From CAJCIY01 sp964245825 (lineage in GTDB: Bacteria; Actinomycetota; Actinomycetes; Mycobacteriales; CAJCIY01): 64,000 nt of DNA. The notes below the pieces were generated by a model, which saw nothing but the letters and a program-made list of their open reading frames with translations, was not told the origin of the DNA and searched no databases. Below, piece by piece: positions 36,446 to 45,630 of this stretch. The DNA lies in the NCBI GenBank assembly GCA_964245825.1, contig CAXTNT010000006.1:62001-126000 (forward strand). The letters are read 5' to 3'. The position numbers and the translations under genes are program-made. How positions within the stretch are numbered: the stretch's first letter is position 1; each line of letters starts with the position of its first letter.

Positions 36446-38356
36446 GTGGCCCTGCTCGACGATGTCCACGGACCGGCCGACCTCGCGCGCCTCGGCGCCG
36501 TCGAGCTGACCACCCTCGCGGCCGAGATCCGCGACTTCCTGGTGGCCAAGGTGTCGCGCACAGGTGGTCACCTCGGCCCCAACCTCGGCGCGGTCGAGCT
36601 CACCATCGCCCTGCACCGCGTGTTCGACTCGCCGCAGGACCGGATCATCTTCGACACCGGCCACCAGGCGTACGTGCACAAGATCCTCACCGGCCGGCAG
36701 GCGGGGTTCGACTCGCTGCGCCAGGCCGGCGGGCTCTCCGGCTACCCGAGTCGGGCCGAGTCCGAGCACGACGTGATCGAGAACTCGCACGCCTCCACCG
36801 CCCTGTCGTACGCGGACGGGCTGGCGAAGGCCTACGCCCTGCGCGGTGAGCGGCGCAGCGTGGTCGCGGTGGTCGGTGACGGCGCGCTCACCGGCGGCAT
36901 GTGCTGGGAGGCGCTGAACAACATCGCCGCCGGCAGGGACCGCTCGGTGGTGGTCGTCGTCAACGACAACGGCCGCTCCTACGCCCCGACGATCGGCGGC
37001 TTCGCCGAGCACCTCGCCGGGCTGCGCGTCTCGCAGGGCTACGAGTCGGTGCTCGGCGCCGTCAAGACAACCCTCGGCCGCACCCCGGTCGTCGGGCCGC
37101 CGATCTACGAGGCGCTGCACGGCGTGAAGAAGGGCATCAAGGACCTCGTCGCGCCGCAGGTCATGTTCGAGGACCTCGGCCTGAAGTACGTCGGCCCGGT
37201 CGACGGCCACGACATCACCGCGATGGAGGCGGCGCTCACCCGCGCCCGCGACTTCGGCGGCCCGGTCATCGTCCACGCCGTCACCCGCAAGGGCTTCGGC
37301 TACCGGCCGGCCGAGGACGACGAGGCCGACTGCCTACACAGCCCAGGCGGCGCGTTCGACCCTGAGACGGGGGTTGTGCCGGCCAAGACCGGCGCGCAGT
37401 GGACCGCGGTCCTCGGCGAGGAGCTCGTGAAGATCGGCGGCGAGGACCCGCAGGTCGTCGCCATCACCGCGGCCATGCTCGGACCGGTCGGCCTGGCCGG
37501 CTTCGCCGCCGCTTACCCGGACCGGGTCTTCGACGTCGGCATCGCCGAGCAGCACGCGGTGACCTCCGCCGCGGGCCTGGCGATGGGCGGCCTGAAGCCG
37601 GTCGTGTGCGTCTATGCGACATTCCTGAACCGCGCCTTCGACCAGCTGCTCATGGACGTGGCGCTGCACCGGCTGCCGGTCACGATCGTGCTCGACCGCG
37701 CAGGCGTGACCGGTCCCGACGGCGCGAGCCACCACGGCATGTGGGACCTGGCGTACCTGCAGCTGGTCCCCGGCGCGATGGTCAGCGCACCGCGCGACGC
37801 GACGCGCCTGGTCGAGGCGTTGCGGGCCTGCGTCGGGCGCAGCGAGGGCCCCAGCGTGCTGCGGTTCCCGCGCGGCTCCGTCGGCGCCGACATCGACGCT
37901 GTCGACCGGGTCGGTGGCGTCGACGTGCTGCGCCGCGGCGAGCGCCCGGACGTGCTGCTCGTCAGCGTCGGCGCGATGGCGGCGACGGCGCTCGAGGTCG
38001 CCGATCGCGCGGCCGCCCAGGGCATCGGGGTCACGGTGGTCGACCCCCGCGTGGTGCTGCCCGTCGACCCCGCGCTGGTCGCGATGTCCCGGGCGTACGG
38101 CCTGGTCGCCACCGTCGAGGACGGCGTCCGGGTCGGGGGCGTCGGCTCCCGGCTCGCCCAGGAACTCGCGGACGACGGTGTGCGCACGCCGGTGCGGACG
38201 TTCGGGCTGCCGGTCCGTTTCCTCGAGCAGGGCACGAGGGAGCAGGTACTGGCCGCGCACGGCCTGACCGGCCGGGCCATCGCCCGCGCCCTCGTCGAGG
38301 CGGTCACCGCCGACCAGCCGGTCGGGGCGGACAGCGAGACCGCCGGGCAGGGTTAG
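36446..38356 (+). CDS. dxs: 1-deoxy-D-xylulose-5-phosphate synthase
   Basis: A 636-aa thiamine-diphosphate enzyme that condenses pyruvate with glyceraldehyde-3-phosphate, the first step of the MEP isoprenoid pathway. Seen: GHLGPNLGAVELTIALHRVF, DTGHQAYVHKILTGR, the ThDP motif GDGALTGGMCWEALN followed by VVVVNDNGRSYAP, the transketolase pyrimidine domain DVGIAEQHAVTSAAGLA, and DRAGVTGPDGASHHG. GTG start with a leaderless -10 box. Its stop overlaps the convergent gene by 4 bp. Confidence 0.97.
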   Translation: MALLDDVHGPADLARLGAVELTTLAAEIRDFLVAKVSRTGGHLGPNLGAVELTIALHRVFDSPQDRIIFDTGHQAYVHKILTGRQAGFDSLRQAGGLSGYPSRAESEHDVIENSHASTALSYADGLAKAYALRGERRSVVAVVGDGALTGGMCWEALNNIAAGRDRSVVVVVNDNGRSYAPTIGGFAEHLAGLRVSQGYESVLGAVKTTLGRTPVVGPPIYEALHGVKKGIKDLVAPQVMFEDLGLKYVGPVDGHDITAMEAALTRARDFGGPVIVHAVTRKGFGYRPAEDDEADCLHSPGGAFDPETGVVPAKTGAQWTAVLGEELVKIGGEDPQVVAITAAMLGPVGLAGFAAAYPDRVFDVGIAEQHAVTSAAGLAMGGLKPVVCVYATFLNRAFDQLLMDVALHRLPVTIVLDRAGVTGPDGASHHGMWDLAYLQLVPGAMVSAPRDATRLVEALRACVGRSEGPSVLRFPRGSVGADIDAVDRVGGVDVLRRGERPDVLLVSVGAMAATALEVADRAAAQGIGVTVVDPRVVLPVDPALVAMSRAYGLVATVEDGVRVGGVGSRLAQELADDGVRTPVRTFGLPVRFLEQGTREQVLAAHGLTGRAIARALVEAVTADQPVGADSETAGQG

Positions 38357-39222
38357 CGGAACAGGACCGGGGCGTCCCACCGCTCGCCGACCGGGTCGGC
38401 CAGCGAGATGTCGATCCGGCCGCCCTCGGCGGCCAAGACCACCTCGTCCGCGGTCACCAGCAGTGGCCGGACGAACCCGCGCTCGGCGGGGTCGGTAGCC
38501 ATCGCGGCGGCCGGGATGAAGGCAGGGTCCAGCCGGGACAGCCGGGTCCAGCCGCGGCGGCGCATCGGGGCGCCGACCGCGCGCATGCCGCCGGCGGTGC
38601 CGGCGAGGCCCACGCGCAGGGATGCCGACCCGAGCAGGGTCACCACGTCGCAGTCGCCCATCGGCCGCAGCATCCCGTCGGTGGACAGCTCCCAGCGGCG
38701 GGCCGCCAGTGCTCCCATCTCCTCCAGGATCCGGCGGCAGCGCGGCCAGTAGACCGCCGGGTTGACGCCGACCGCAGCCCAGGCCGTCCTCGGGACGAGG
38801 CTCACCTCGTCGAGCTCGACCAGCCCGACGACGCCGACGCCGAGGTGCAGGGCGTCGCCGAGCACCACCTCCTGGATCCAGCGGCGACCGGGGTGGGCGG
38901 CGTGGTCGCGGGGCAGGCCGACCGGTCGGGTCAGGTCCGCGAGCATGTCCTGCGGGCGTGCGGCCAGCCGGCACACCGTGTCCAGCCAGCCGGCGAACGC
39001 CCGTCGGTCGCCGGGGTCGTCGGCGGCGCGGTCGCGGGCCACGGCGGCCACCAGCCGCCAGGCGACGCGGTGCCCGCCGGGCAGTACCAGACCGGCTTCC
39101 GCAAGCTCGAGGTCGACATCGTCCAGGACCTGGATGGCGAGCAGCAGTGCCCGGACGGCGGGCGGCGGCTGGTACGGCGCGCCCGGGCGCACGCCGAGCC
39201 GGGTCCCGCGTTGCTGCTGCAC
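38353..39222 (-). CDS. hypothetical protein
   Basis: A 289-aa soluble protein with an N-terminal Ala/Arg-rich helical half (LLLAIQVLDDVDLELAEAGL), a central WIQEVVLGDALHLGVGVVGLVEL and a C-terminal part with DPAERGFVRPLLVTADEVVLAAEGG. I do not recognise the family. It is convergent with dxs and upstream of nothing obviously related. The ATG at 39222 gives the longest frame; the true start could lie further in. Confidence 0.6.
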   Translation of the reverse strand: MQQQRGTRLGVRPGAPYQPPPAVRALLLAIQVLDDVDLELAEAGLVLPGGHRVAWRLVAAVARDRAADDPGDRRAFAGWLDTVCRLAARPQDMLADLTRPVGLPRDHAAHPGRRWIQEVVLGDALHLGVGVVGLVELDEVSLVPRTAWAAVGVNPAVYWPRCRRILEEMGALAARRWELSTDGMLRPMGDCDVVTLLGSASLRVGLAGTAGGMRAVGAPMRRRGWTRLSRLDPAFIPAAAMATDPAERGFVRPLLVTADEVVLAAEGGRIDISLADPVGERWDAPVLFR

Positions 39223-39296
39223 TGATCGAGGCTACCGAGCCACCGGCGTCGCCGCAGCGGCGGACCGGGTGATCTGGATGGGCCGTTCGGGCGACC

Positions 39297-39785
39297 TCAC
39301 GGCAGCACGTACCGCCGGTGTCCGGGCCGGTCGGTCGGGACGCGGCGGAACCCGAGCCGCTCGACCGAGCGCCAGGACGGCTCGTTGCCCTCGAGCATCT
39401 CGGCGCTGAGCGAGTCCGTGCCCTCCTCGGCCAGCAGCTCGTCGGCGAGCAGCCGGATGCTGGCGGTCCCCCAGCCGCGCCGGTGGTAGCCGGGGGCGAG
39501 GCCGTACCCGATCTCCTGGCAGCCCGCGATCGGTTCGCCGACCGGGCCGCAGCCGCCGATGACCTCGTCGCCGACCACGACGAGGCGCGTACGCGGTGAC
39601 AAGGCGAGTCCGACCAGGTCGTCGCCGCCGGGCCAGCCGGCGCCGGGCCGCAGACCGGGGGGCAGCAGGTCGGCGAGCAGGGCGCCGTCGACCGTCGGGG
39701 GATCGGCCAGGTCGGCGCCGACCAGGGCCGCCGCCCGGGCCCGCAGGGCCGGCGGGCAGGGCACCAGCCGGGGACCGGGCCTCAT
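39297..39785 (-). CDS. GNAT-family acetyltransferase
   Basis: A 162-aa GNAT with YGLAPGYHRRGWGTASIRLLADELL (acetyl-CoA loop RRGWGTA, about 92-98) and NEPSWRSVERLGFRRVP in the C-terminal part, as in RimJ/RimL-like enzymes. The ATG overlaps the stop of the RNase D gene (ATGA), so they share a transcript. Substrate unknown. Confidence 0.82.
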   Translation of the reverse strand: MRPGPRLVPCPPALRARAAALVGADLADPPTVDGALLADLLPPGLRPGAGWPGGDDLVGLALSPRTRLVVVGDEVIGGCGPVGEPIAGCQEIGYGLAPGYHRRGWGTASIRLLADELLAEEGTDSLSAEMLEGNEPSWRSVERLGFRRVPTDRPGHRRYVLP

Positions 39786-41056
39786 GCCTCGGCGAAGGCC
39801 GCGGCGAGTGGCGCCTCGACGAGGGCGACCTGCCAGGGTCGCGCGCCGCCGTCGACCAGACCTTCACCCACGTCGGCGGGCGGCTCCCAGGCGAGGCGGC
39901 GCAGGAGGGCCGGCTCGAGCAGGTTCTCCACGGGCAGCTCGTGCTCGGCTGCCAGCGCCGTCAGGGCGGCGCGAGCGCGCAGGAGCCGGCCGGCGGCGAC
40001 GGGGTCCCGGTCGGCCCAGCGGCTCGGGTGCGGCGGGCCGTCGCCGGCCGGCGGCGTCAGGCCCGGGAGCGCGGCCTCGGGCAGGGCCCGGGCCCCGGCG
40101 AGGGCGTGCCACCAGACCTCGACGCTGCGCCGCATCCGCGGCCCGGAGAACACGGGCAGGGTGAGCAGAGCCGCCCGGTCCGTAGGCCCGGCCACGGCGG
40201 CGGCGACCATCGACCTGTCGGGCAGCACCCGGCCCGGGGCGATGTCGCGGTCGCGGGCGCGGGCGTCGCGGGCCTCCCACAGCGCGCGTACCGCCGCCAG
40301 CTGCCGGCGCGTACGGAGGGCGTGGATGCCGGAGGTGCGCCGCCAGGGTTCGACCCGCACCGGAGCCGGCCGGGTGGCCGCGGCGATCACCGCGGTGAAC
40401 TCCTGTTCGGCCCACTCCCGCTTGCCGGCCGCGTCGAGCTGCGCGGCGAGCACGTCGCGGAGTTCGACCAGCAGCTCGACGTCGAGTGCCGCGTACGCCA
40501 GCCACGGCTCGGGGAGCGGCCGGGTGGACCAGTCGGCCGCGGAGTGGCCCTTCTCCAGGCGTACCCCCAGCAACTCGGCGACCAAGGTGCCGAGCGCGAC
40601 CCGCGGATAGCCCAGGAGCCGGCCGGCCAGCTCGGTGTCGAACAGGCGCCGTGGGACCATGCCCAGCTCGGCGAGGCAGGGCAGGTCCTGGCTGGCCGCG
40701 TGCAGCACCCACTCGAGCGGAACGAGGGCGTTGCCCAGCGTCGCGAGGTCACCGGTGGCGATCGGGTCGATCAGATGGGTGCCGGAGCCGATCCGGCGAA
40801 GCTGGACGAGGTACGCGCGCTGGGAGTAGCGGTAGCCGGACGCGCGCTCGGCGTCCAGGGCGACCGGGCCGCTGCCCGCGCCCACCGCGGCCAGCACCGC
40901 CGCGAGTCCGGCCGGGTCGACGACAACGGGCGGGATGCCGCCCGCCGGTTCGAGCAGCACCGGCAGTTCGGCCTCGGAAGCGGGCGCTTGGGCCGGGGGT
41001 TGGCCCACCCGCTCGGCGTCAGGCTGCGCCTGCTCGAGGGGCTCCGCACTCACCAC
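39782..41056 (-). CDS. rnd: ribonuclease D (3'-5' exonuclease with HRDC domain)
   Basis: A 424-aa DEDDy exonuclease. Exo I LDAERASGYRYSQRAYLVQL (DxE), Exo II region around LHAASQDLPCLAELG (D) and FDTELAGRLLG, and Exo III YAALDVELLVELRDVL (Y, D) are all visible in residues 70-260. The C-terminal helical part (about 290-400) is an HRDC-like region. The function is tRNA/stable RNA 3' processing. DUF3000 and haem genes are usual neighbours in actinobacteria, as found downstream. Confidence 0.92.
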   Translation of the reverse strand: MVSAEPLEQAQPDAERVGQPPAQAPASEAELPVLLEPAGGIPPVVVDPAGLAAVLAAVGAGSGPVALDAERASGYRYSQRAYLVQLRRIGSGTHLIDPIATGDLATLGNALVPLEWVLHAASQDLPCLAELGMVPRRLFDTELAGRLLGYPRVALGTLVAELLGVRLEKGHSAADWSTRPLPEPWLAYAALDVELLVELRDVLAAQLDAAGKREWAEQEFTAVIAAATRPAPVRVEPWRRTSGIHALRTRRQLAAVRALWEARDARARDRDIAPGRVLPDRSMVAAAVAGPTDRAALLTLPVFSGPRMRRSVEVWWHALAGARALPEAALPGLTPPAGDGPPHPSRWADRDPVAAGRLLRARAALTALAAEHELPVENLLEPALLRRLAWEPPADVGEGLVDGGARPWQVALVEAPLAAAFAEA

Positions 41057-41115
41057 TGGACTGTACGGGCGATCCCGGCGCCCGGCGTCCCGCCGCGCAC
41101 CCGGATCGCGGAACG

Positions 41116-41817
41116 TCAGCGGATGACGCCGGCGCGCATGGCGAGCGCCACCATCTCGGCGCGGTCGCCGGTTCCGAGCTTGCGGGCGATGCGGGCGAGG
41201 TGGCTCTTGACAGTCAGGGCGGACAGTCCGAGCGCCTCGCCGATCTGCTTGTTGGACTGGCCGTCGGAGACGAGCTTGAGGACCTCGATCTCGCGGGCCG
41301 ACAGCTCGCCGGTGCCACCCTCGCTGTGCGGCGTGCCGCCGCGGATCCCGGCGGCCAGCAGCGAGGCCACGCTCGGGTCGGCGAAGACGCCCCCGTCCAG
41401 GACCCGGCGGACGCCGTCCGCGACGACCGTGGGCGAGGCGGATTTGAGCAGGTAGCCCTGCGCGCCGGCCATGAAGGCGGCGCGGACCGCGTGCGGGTCG
41501 TCGGCGGCGGAGAGCACGACCAGGCGTCCCCAGCCCTCGGCGCGCAGCTGGCCGATCAGCTCCAGGCCGGAGCCGTCCGGCAGGGCGAGATCCAGCACAC
41601 CGAGGTCGCGCGGACCGCCGCGTGCGCGGGCCCGCGCCTCTGCGACGCTGGCAGCCTCGACGATGTCGGTGGCGCCCATCGCGCGCAGGCGGGTCACCAT
41701 CGACTCACGGATGAGCGGGTGGTCGTCCACCACCATGGCCGTGAAGGCCAGCGTCCCGGCGAAGCCCAAAGCGCTCGGAGCGGCATGGTGCGCCAGCTGG
41801 GTGGCCGTGGCCGTCAT
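41116..41817 (-). CDS. LuxR/NarL-type response regulator
   Basis: A 233-aa regulator. The receiver domain begins AMVVDDHPLIRESMVTRL; the likely phospho-acceptor is Asp76 in LGVLDLALPDGSG, with conserved Lys in GYLLKSAS. The C-terminal LuxR HTH has LSAREIEVLKLVSDGQSNKQIGEALGLS. The ATG at 41817 is supported by GGAGGACG. Divergent from the operon encoding a GAF membrane protein and a NarL-type kinase (42125-44921), its likely partners. Confidence 0.92.
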   Translation of the reverse strand: MTATATQLAHHAAPSALGFAGTLAFTAMVVDDHPLIRESMVTRLRAMGATDIVEAASVAEARARARGGPRDLGVLDLALPDGSGLELIGQLRAEGWGRLVVLSAADDPHAVRAAFMAGAQGYLLKSASPTVVADGVRRVLDGGVFADPSVASLLAAGIRGGTPHSEGGTGELSAREIEVLKLVSDGQSNKQIGEALGLSALTVKSHLARIARKLGTGDRAEMVALAMRAGVIR

Positions 41818-42124
41818 CGTCGTCCTCCGTCGTGCCTCACGATCTGGGTGCGTCTCGCCAGGTGTCGGCACTCTCGCTGACTGTCTGTAGTCGATCAGAT
41901 CGGGACGCTCCCGGCGCGGCGGGAGCCGGGCTGCCCACCCCCTGCTGCGGGCGCTTGCTCCATTCGGGCGAATGCCACCGCGGCCCTTTGGAGTCACGAG
42001 AAGGTCTGGCATGCTGCCCCCGATGACGTAGCGCAAGACATCTGTCGAGGTTGGCAGGCGTCAGGATACGCGTTTCATTCCCGTACGTCCCGGATTCATC
42101 CGTACTGTTCACTGGAGGCTCGCC
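41818..42124. other. 307-bp divergent intergenic region with palindrome
   Basis: No gene is credible here. CATTCG-GG-CGAATG (41961-41974) is a perfect 6-bp inverted repeat near the middle and could bind a dimeric regulator such as the neighbouring LuxR-type protein. GGAGG at 42114-42118 is the ribosome site for the TTG start at 42125. No clear promoter boxes were identified. Confidence 0.4.
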
Positions 42125-42340
42125 TTGGCCCGTTCGGCATCGTCCCCCCGCTCCCTGCTCGCGCGCGCCGCCGCCGCCCTGACCGTGGTGACCGCGGTCG
42201 GGCTCGGCTTCGGTACCGTCAGCGCCGTCAGCACCACCACGGCGGGCGCCGCCGCCGCGTCCAGCGCCACCACCTCGGCCGGCGTGGCCGGCCCGAGCAG
42301 CGGCCTGTCGATGCAGCCAGCGGGGAGCACCTGGGGATGA
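42125..42340 (+). CDS. small secreted peptide, first gene of the sensor operon
   Basis: A 71-aa protein with a typical Sec signal: basic ARSASSPRSLLAR, hydrophobic AAAALTVVTAVGLGF and small residues before an Ala/Ser/Thr/Gly-rich mature part of about 40 aa. The TTG start is supported by GGAGG six bases upstream. Its stop overlaps the next ATG (ATGA), so it is translated together with a membrane sensor. A role as a secreted or exported signal or sensor accessory is inferred from position only. Confidence 0.6.
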   Translation: MARSASSPRSLLARAAAALTVVTAVGLGFGTVSAVSTTTAGAAAASSATTSAGVAGPSSGLSMQPAGSTWG

Positions 42341-43830
42341 CGGCAGCGCCACAGAGCGCGGTGAAGCACAGGTCGCGAGGCACGGTCCCACAGCGTTCGC
42401 CGGACCGGGGCCTGCCGCGCCCGGTGCTGGCCGCCATCATCGTCACGGCGGCACTCGCCATCGGCCTGTCGGTCGGCGCGCACTTCGGGCACCCCGCGCC
42501 GTGGGCCCTCCCGGTGTTCGGTGTAGGCGTCGCGGTCGCGGAGCTGGCGGTCGCGCACTTCCAGATCGGGCGGCAGCGTTGGGACATTTCCTGTTCCGAT
42601 GCCGTGGTGGCCCTCGTCTTCGCGCTGTCACCGGGCAGCTGGATGGTGCTCAGCGTCGCCGGCGGCGTGGCCGTCGCGAAGCTGATACGTCGGCAGCCGG
42701 CTCCGAAGATCGTCTTCAACGTGTGCCAGTGCGCCGCCGCCACCGCGGCCGGGGCCCTGGTGGCGGACCTTACCCGCAGCGCCGGCGCGCCACCCCTGTC
42801 GGCCGCCGCCGGTGCGATCGCCGCCTTCTGGGCCGTGCAGACCGTGGCCGTTGCCGTGGTCGTCGCCACGACCACCCGACGGAGCCTGCCGCGCCTGCTC
42901 GCCACCAGCGCCCCGCCGGCCCTCGTCCACTCCGCCGCGAGCGCCTCGGTCGGTCTGCTGGCAGCCTGGTTGGCGGTGACGGCGCCGGCCGGCCTGATCG
43001 GTCTGCTGGTCCCGGTGATCCTGCTGTGGTCCTCGTTCGACCAGACCAGCCGCCGCTCGGCCGAGGCCAAGATGTTCGCCGATCTCGCCCGCGGCCAGGA
43101 GCAGGCAGGCGGCGGTTCGGTCGACCTGTCCGCCCAGGTTGTCGTGACCACCGCCGCGCGCCTGCTCGGCGGCGCCGACGTCCGGCTGCTGCTGTTCGCC
43201 GCCGACGGCCTGGTGCGCTACGACGGCGACGAGGACGGCCGGCCGCGCCGCTCGTACATGCCACGCTCGGCGATGCACGAGCCGTGGATCCCCCAGGTGC
43301 TCTCCGGGGGGGTCGTGCTGGGCAGCGATGCCGGCGCACCGTACTGCGGGATGCGGGTCGGCCCGGCGGAGCGGCCGCTGGCGCTGATCTACGCCGCCCG
43401 GGAGCGGGGTACGGGGGCATTCACCCGTCGCGACGCGAGCCTGGCCCGGGTGCTGATCAGCCAGGCCGAGACGTGGCTCTCGGTCGCGGACCTCGCGGCC
43501 TCCCGGGACGCCGCCGTGGACCGTGCGGACGCGGCCAACGAGGCGGCCCGCGCCCTGGGCGACATCGGTGCCCACACCGCGCCGATGCTGCACGCCCTGC
43601 GGGAGAGCGCCGGCCGCCTCGCGCGGCTGGCCGGCGGCGCCAGCGCCGAGACCATCTCGGACATCGTCGGCGAGCTGCACACCGTGGAGCAGGCCGTGGC
43701 CTCCCTGCTCGGCGCCATCGCCCTCGCCGCCGACGCCGACCTCGTCGCGACGCCCACGGCGGGTCTGCTCGCGCCCTCGACCCCGGCCCGTCCCTCCGAC
43801 GACTGGACCTCGACCGGCGTCCTGCCGTGA
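42337..43830 (+). CDS. membrane protein with GAF-like sensor region
   Basis: A 497-aa protein. About seven or eight hydrophobic segments fill residues 28-235 (for example VLAAIIVTAALAIGLSVGAH and LIGLLVPVILLW). The soluble C-terminus (about 240-385) resembles a GAF domain (VVVTTAARLLGGADVRLLLFAADG, then PLALIYAARERGTGAFTRRD), followed by a helical tail. No kinase core is present. It overlaps the histidine kinase gene (GTGA) and probably supplies its sensory input. Confidence 0.65.
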   Translation: MTAAPQSAVKHRSRGTVPQRSPDRGLPRPVLAAIIVTAALAIGLSVGAHFGHPAPWALPVFGVGVAVAELAVAHFQIGRQRWDISCSDAVVALVFALSPGSWMVLSVAGGVAVAKLIRRQPAPKIVFNVCQCAAATAAGALVADLTRSAGAPPLSAAAGAIAAFWAVQTVAVAVVVATTTRRSLPRLLATSAPPALVHSAASASVGLLAAWLAVTAPAGLIGLLVPVILLWSSFDQTSRRSAEAKMFADLARGQEQAGGGSVDLSAQVVVTTAARLLGGADVRLLLFAADGLVRYDGDEDGRPRRSYMPRSAMHEPWIPQVLSGGVVLGSDAGAPYCGMRVGPAERPLALIYAARERGTGAFTRRDASLARVLISQAETWLSVADLAASRDAAVDRADAANEAARALGDIGAHTAPMLHALRESAGRLARLAGGASAETISDIVGELHTVEQAVASLLGAIALAADADLVATPTAGLLAPSTPARPSDDWTSTGVLP

Positions 43831-44921
43831 GCATCGGGCGCCGCCCGGTGCTGCCGTTGTGGATGTGGGCCGCCGGCGGTGCCGCGCTGAGTGGCGTCGT
43901 GGTGACCGGCGGCACCCTCGCCGGGCTCGAGCTCGCCGGCCGGCTGAGCGAGGGGACGGTCGGCTGGTGCCTTGGTCTGGGGGTCGCCGCTGTCGTGATC
44001 GTCGGGCTCGGCGCGGCGCTCGGGGCACAGCGGACCGCGGCCGCGCTCCGCAGCCTGCGTGACGACGCGCTGCAGCGGCTGGGCGACTCGTCCGCCGAGA
44101 TCTCGGAGACCACCGACCGGCGGGTCCGAGCCACCGCCGAGCTGGCCGAGCTGGCCGCCGCACTGGATGCGCTGGCCCTGCGGATGCGCGTCGCCGACGA
44201 GCTCGCGGTCCAGCACCGGACGGCGGCGGAGCAGTCGAGCGCCGGGATGTTCGAGCTGCTGTCGGGGCTGACGGCTGCCGAGGAGGGCGCCCGCGGACAG
44301 CTCTCCGCGGAGCTGCACGACACCGTGGCGCAGTCCCTCGCGCTGGCTCGGACGCACCTGACCGAGGGCGACGCCGCGGCGGCCGTCGACCTCATCGACG
44401 AGGCCGAGGACCAGGTCCGCGCGCTGATGGCGCGTACCCGGCCCCCCGCCCTGCGGGACGGCGACCTGGGGTCGGCCATCGGCGGCCTGCGCGACGAGAT
44501 GCACCGGCGGTACGGCCTGACGGTCGACGTGGCCTGGCCGGACGAGGCGATCCCGCTGCCGCTCGCCACCGCGATCACCGTCTACCGGTTCTTCCAGGAG
44601 GGGCTGCTCAACGTCGTCAAGCATGCCGACGTGGACGCTGCCGCTGCTCAGCTGGCGGTGGACGGCGACATGGTCGTGGCGACGGTGACCGACCGTGGTC
44701 CCGGCTTCGATCCCGAGGCGGTGCGCTCAGACCGCGGCCGGCACGTGGGCCTGGGTCTGATGCGCGAGCGCGTCAGCCTCGCCGGCGGCACCGTGACGGT
44801 GCATTCGCACCCCGGCGACGGCACCACGCTGACGATGCGGCTGCCGCGCTCGGGCCGCCCGGGCGGCCCGCCTCCGCCCGACCTGCCGACCATCCAGCGC
44901 GTGCGGAGCGCGGTGCGCTGA
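43827..44921 (+). CDS. NarL-family sensor histidine kinase
   Basis: A 364-aa kinase. Two transmembrane segments at about 10-30 and 45-65; HisKA_3 domain with QLSAELHDTVAQSLALAR (phospho-His164); HATPase with EGLLNVVKHADVDAAAA and DRGPGFDPEAV, then GLGLMRERVSLAGGTV. It is the natural partner of the divergent LuxR-type regulator at 41116-41817. GTG start overlaps the preceding stop. Confidence 0.9.
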   Translation: MSIGRRPVLPLWMWAAGGAALSGVVVTGGTLAGLELAGRLSEGTVGWCLGLGVAAVVIVGLGAALGAQRTAAALRSLRDDALQRLGDSSAEISETTDRRVRATAELAELAAALDALALRMRVADELAVQHRTAAEQSSAGMFELLSGLTAAEEGARGQLSAELHDTVAQSLALARTHLTEGDAAAAVDLIDEAEDQVRALMARTRPPALRDGDLGSAIGGLRDEMHRRYGLTVDVAWPDEAIPLPLATAITVYRFFQEGLLNVVKHADVDAAAAQLAVDGDMVVATVTDRGPGFDPEAVRSDRGRHVGLGLMRERVSLAGGTVTVHSHPGDGTTLTMRLPRSGRPGGPPPPDLPTIQRVRSAVR

Positions 44922-44924
44922 TTC

Positions 44925-45569
44925 CTAGCCCGTGGGCAGACCCACCACGCCGGGTGCGTACGGCGGCAGGCCGGTCATGTCGGCGAGCGTCGTCACGAGG
45001 GTGAGCAGGTGGGCGCTCAGGTCCAGCTCGGCGCCCGCCGCACGCGCGGTGCGGGTCGCGAGCGTGCGCACGGTCGGCACCGGCAGCGGCGTCCAGGAAC
45101 AGCGCAGCTCGACCTCGTGCTGCGCCGCGACGTGAGCGAGGCTGCCGTACCGGTGCGAGATCGTGGTGGTCACAGTGCCGCCCAGCGCGGCGAACGCCGC
45201 ACCGGAGCCGTCGAGGGCGTCCGTCAGCCACGTCCACACGACGTCGGTCAGGAGGGGGTCGTCGGCCATCGAGATCTCGATCTGCGCTCGCGCGAACACC
45301 ACCAGCCGGTCGCGGCCGGCCCACGCGGGCTGCCCCGCCGGGTCGTGCAGGTAGACCAAGCGGCCGGTGGCGCTCTCCCCGATGTCGACGGTGCAGGCGT
45401 ACGCATGGGGAGCCAGCCGCGCGGGCGCGGGCGCGTCGGCCACCACGGCGTCCGGGCGCACCTCGGTCCGTTGCAGGCTGGTCACCGCGGCGGCGAACGA
45501 AGGCGGCTCCGCGGGCAGCGGCTTCGGGGAGGGGCCGCCCGAGCCGGGTGGGCGCAGCAGCGAGGTCAT
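44925..45569 (-). CDS. DUF3000 protein
   Basis: A 214-aa protein with SFAAAVTSLQRTEVRPDAVV, RLAPHAYACTVDIGE, ATGRLVYLHDPAGQPAW, DPLLTDVVWTWLTDAL and DLSAHLLTLVTTLADMTGLPP, the block pattern of actinobacterial DUF3000. It lies next to hemE in many actinobacteria, here separated by a divergent transporter gene. Function unknown. Confidence 0.88.
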   Translation of the reverse strand: MTSLLRPPGSGGPSPKPLPAEPPSFAAAVTSLQRTEVRPDAVVADAPAPARLAPHAYACTVDIGESATGRLVYLHDPAGQPAWAGRDRLVVFARAQIEISMADDPLLTDVVWTWLTDALDGSGAAFAALGGTVTTTISHRYGSLAHVAAQHEVELRCSWTPLPVPTVRTLATRTARAAGAELDLSAHLLTLVTTLADMTGLPPYAPGVVGLPTG

Positions 45570-45617
45570 GATCCGACACTACGGGCGGGGACGCACCGGG
45601 CGGCGCTGATCGGCTCC

Positions 45618-45623
45618 TAGGGT
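45618..45623 (+). promoter_or_regulatory. -10 box of leaderless promoter for the transporter gene
   Basis: TAGGGT lies seven bases before the GTG at 45631, as at dxs and the methyltransferase. Confidence 0.45.
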
Positions 45624-45630
45624 TGCGGGC

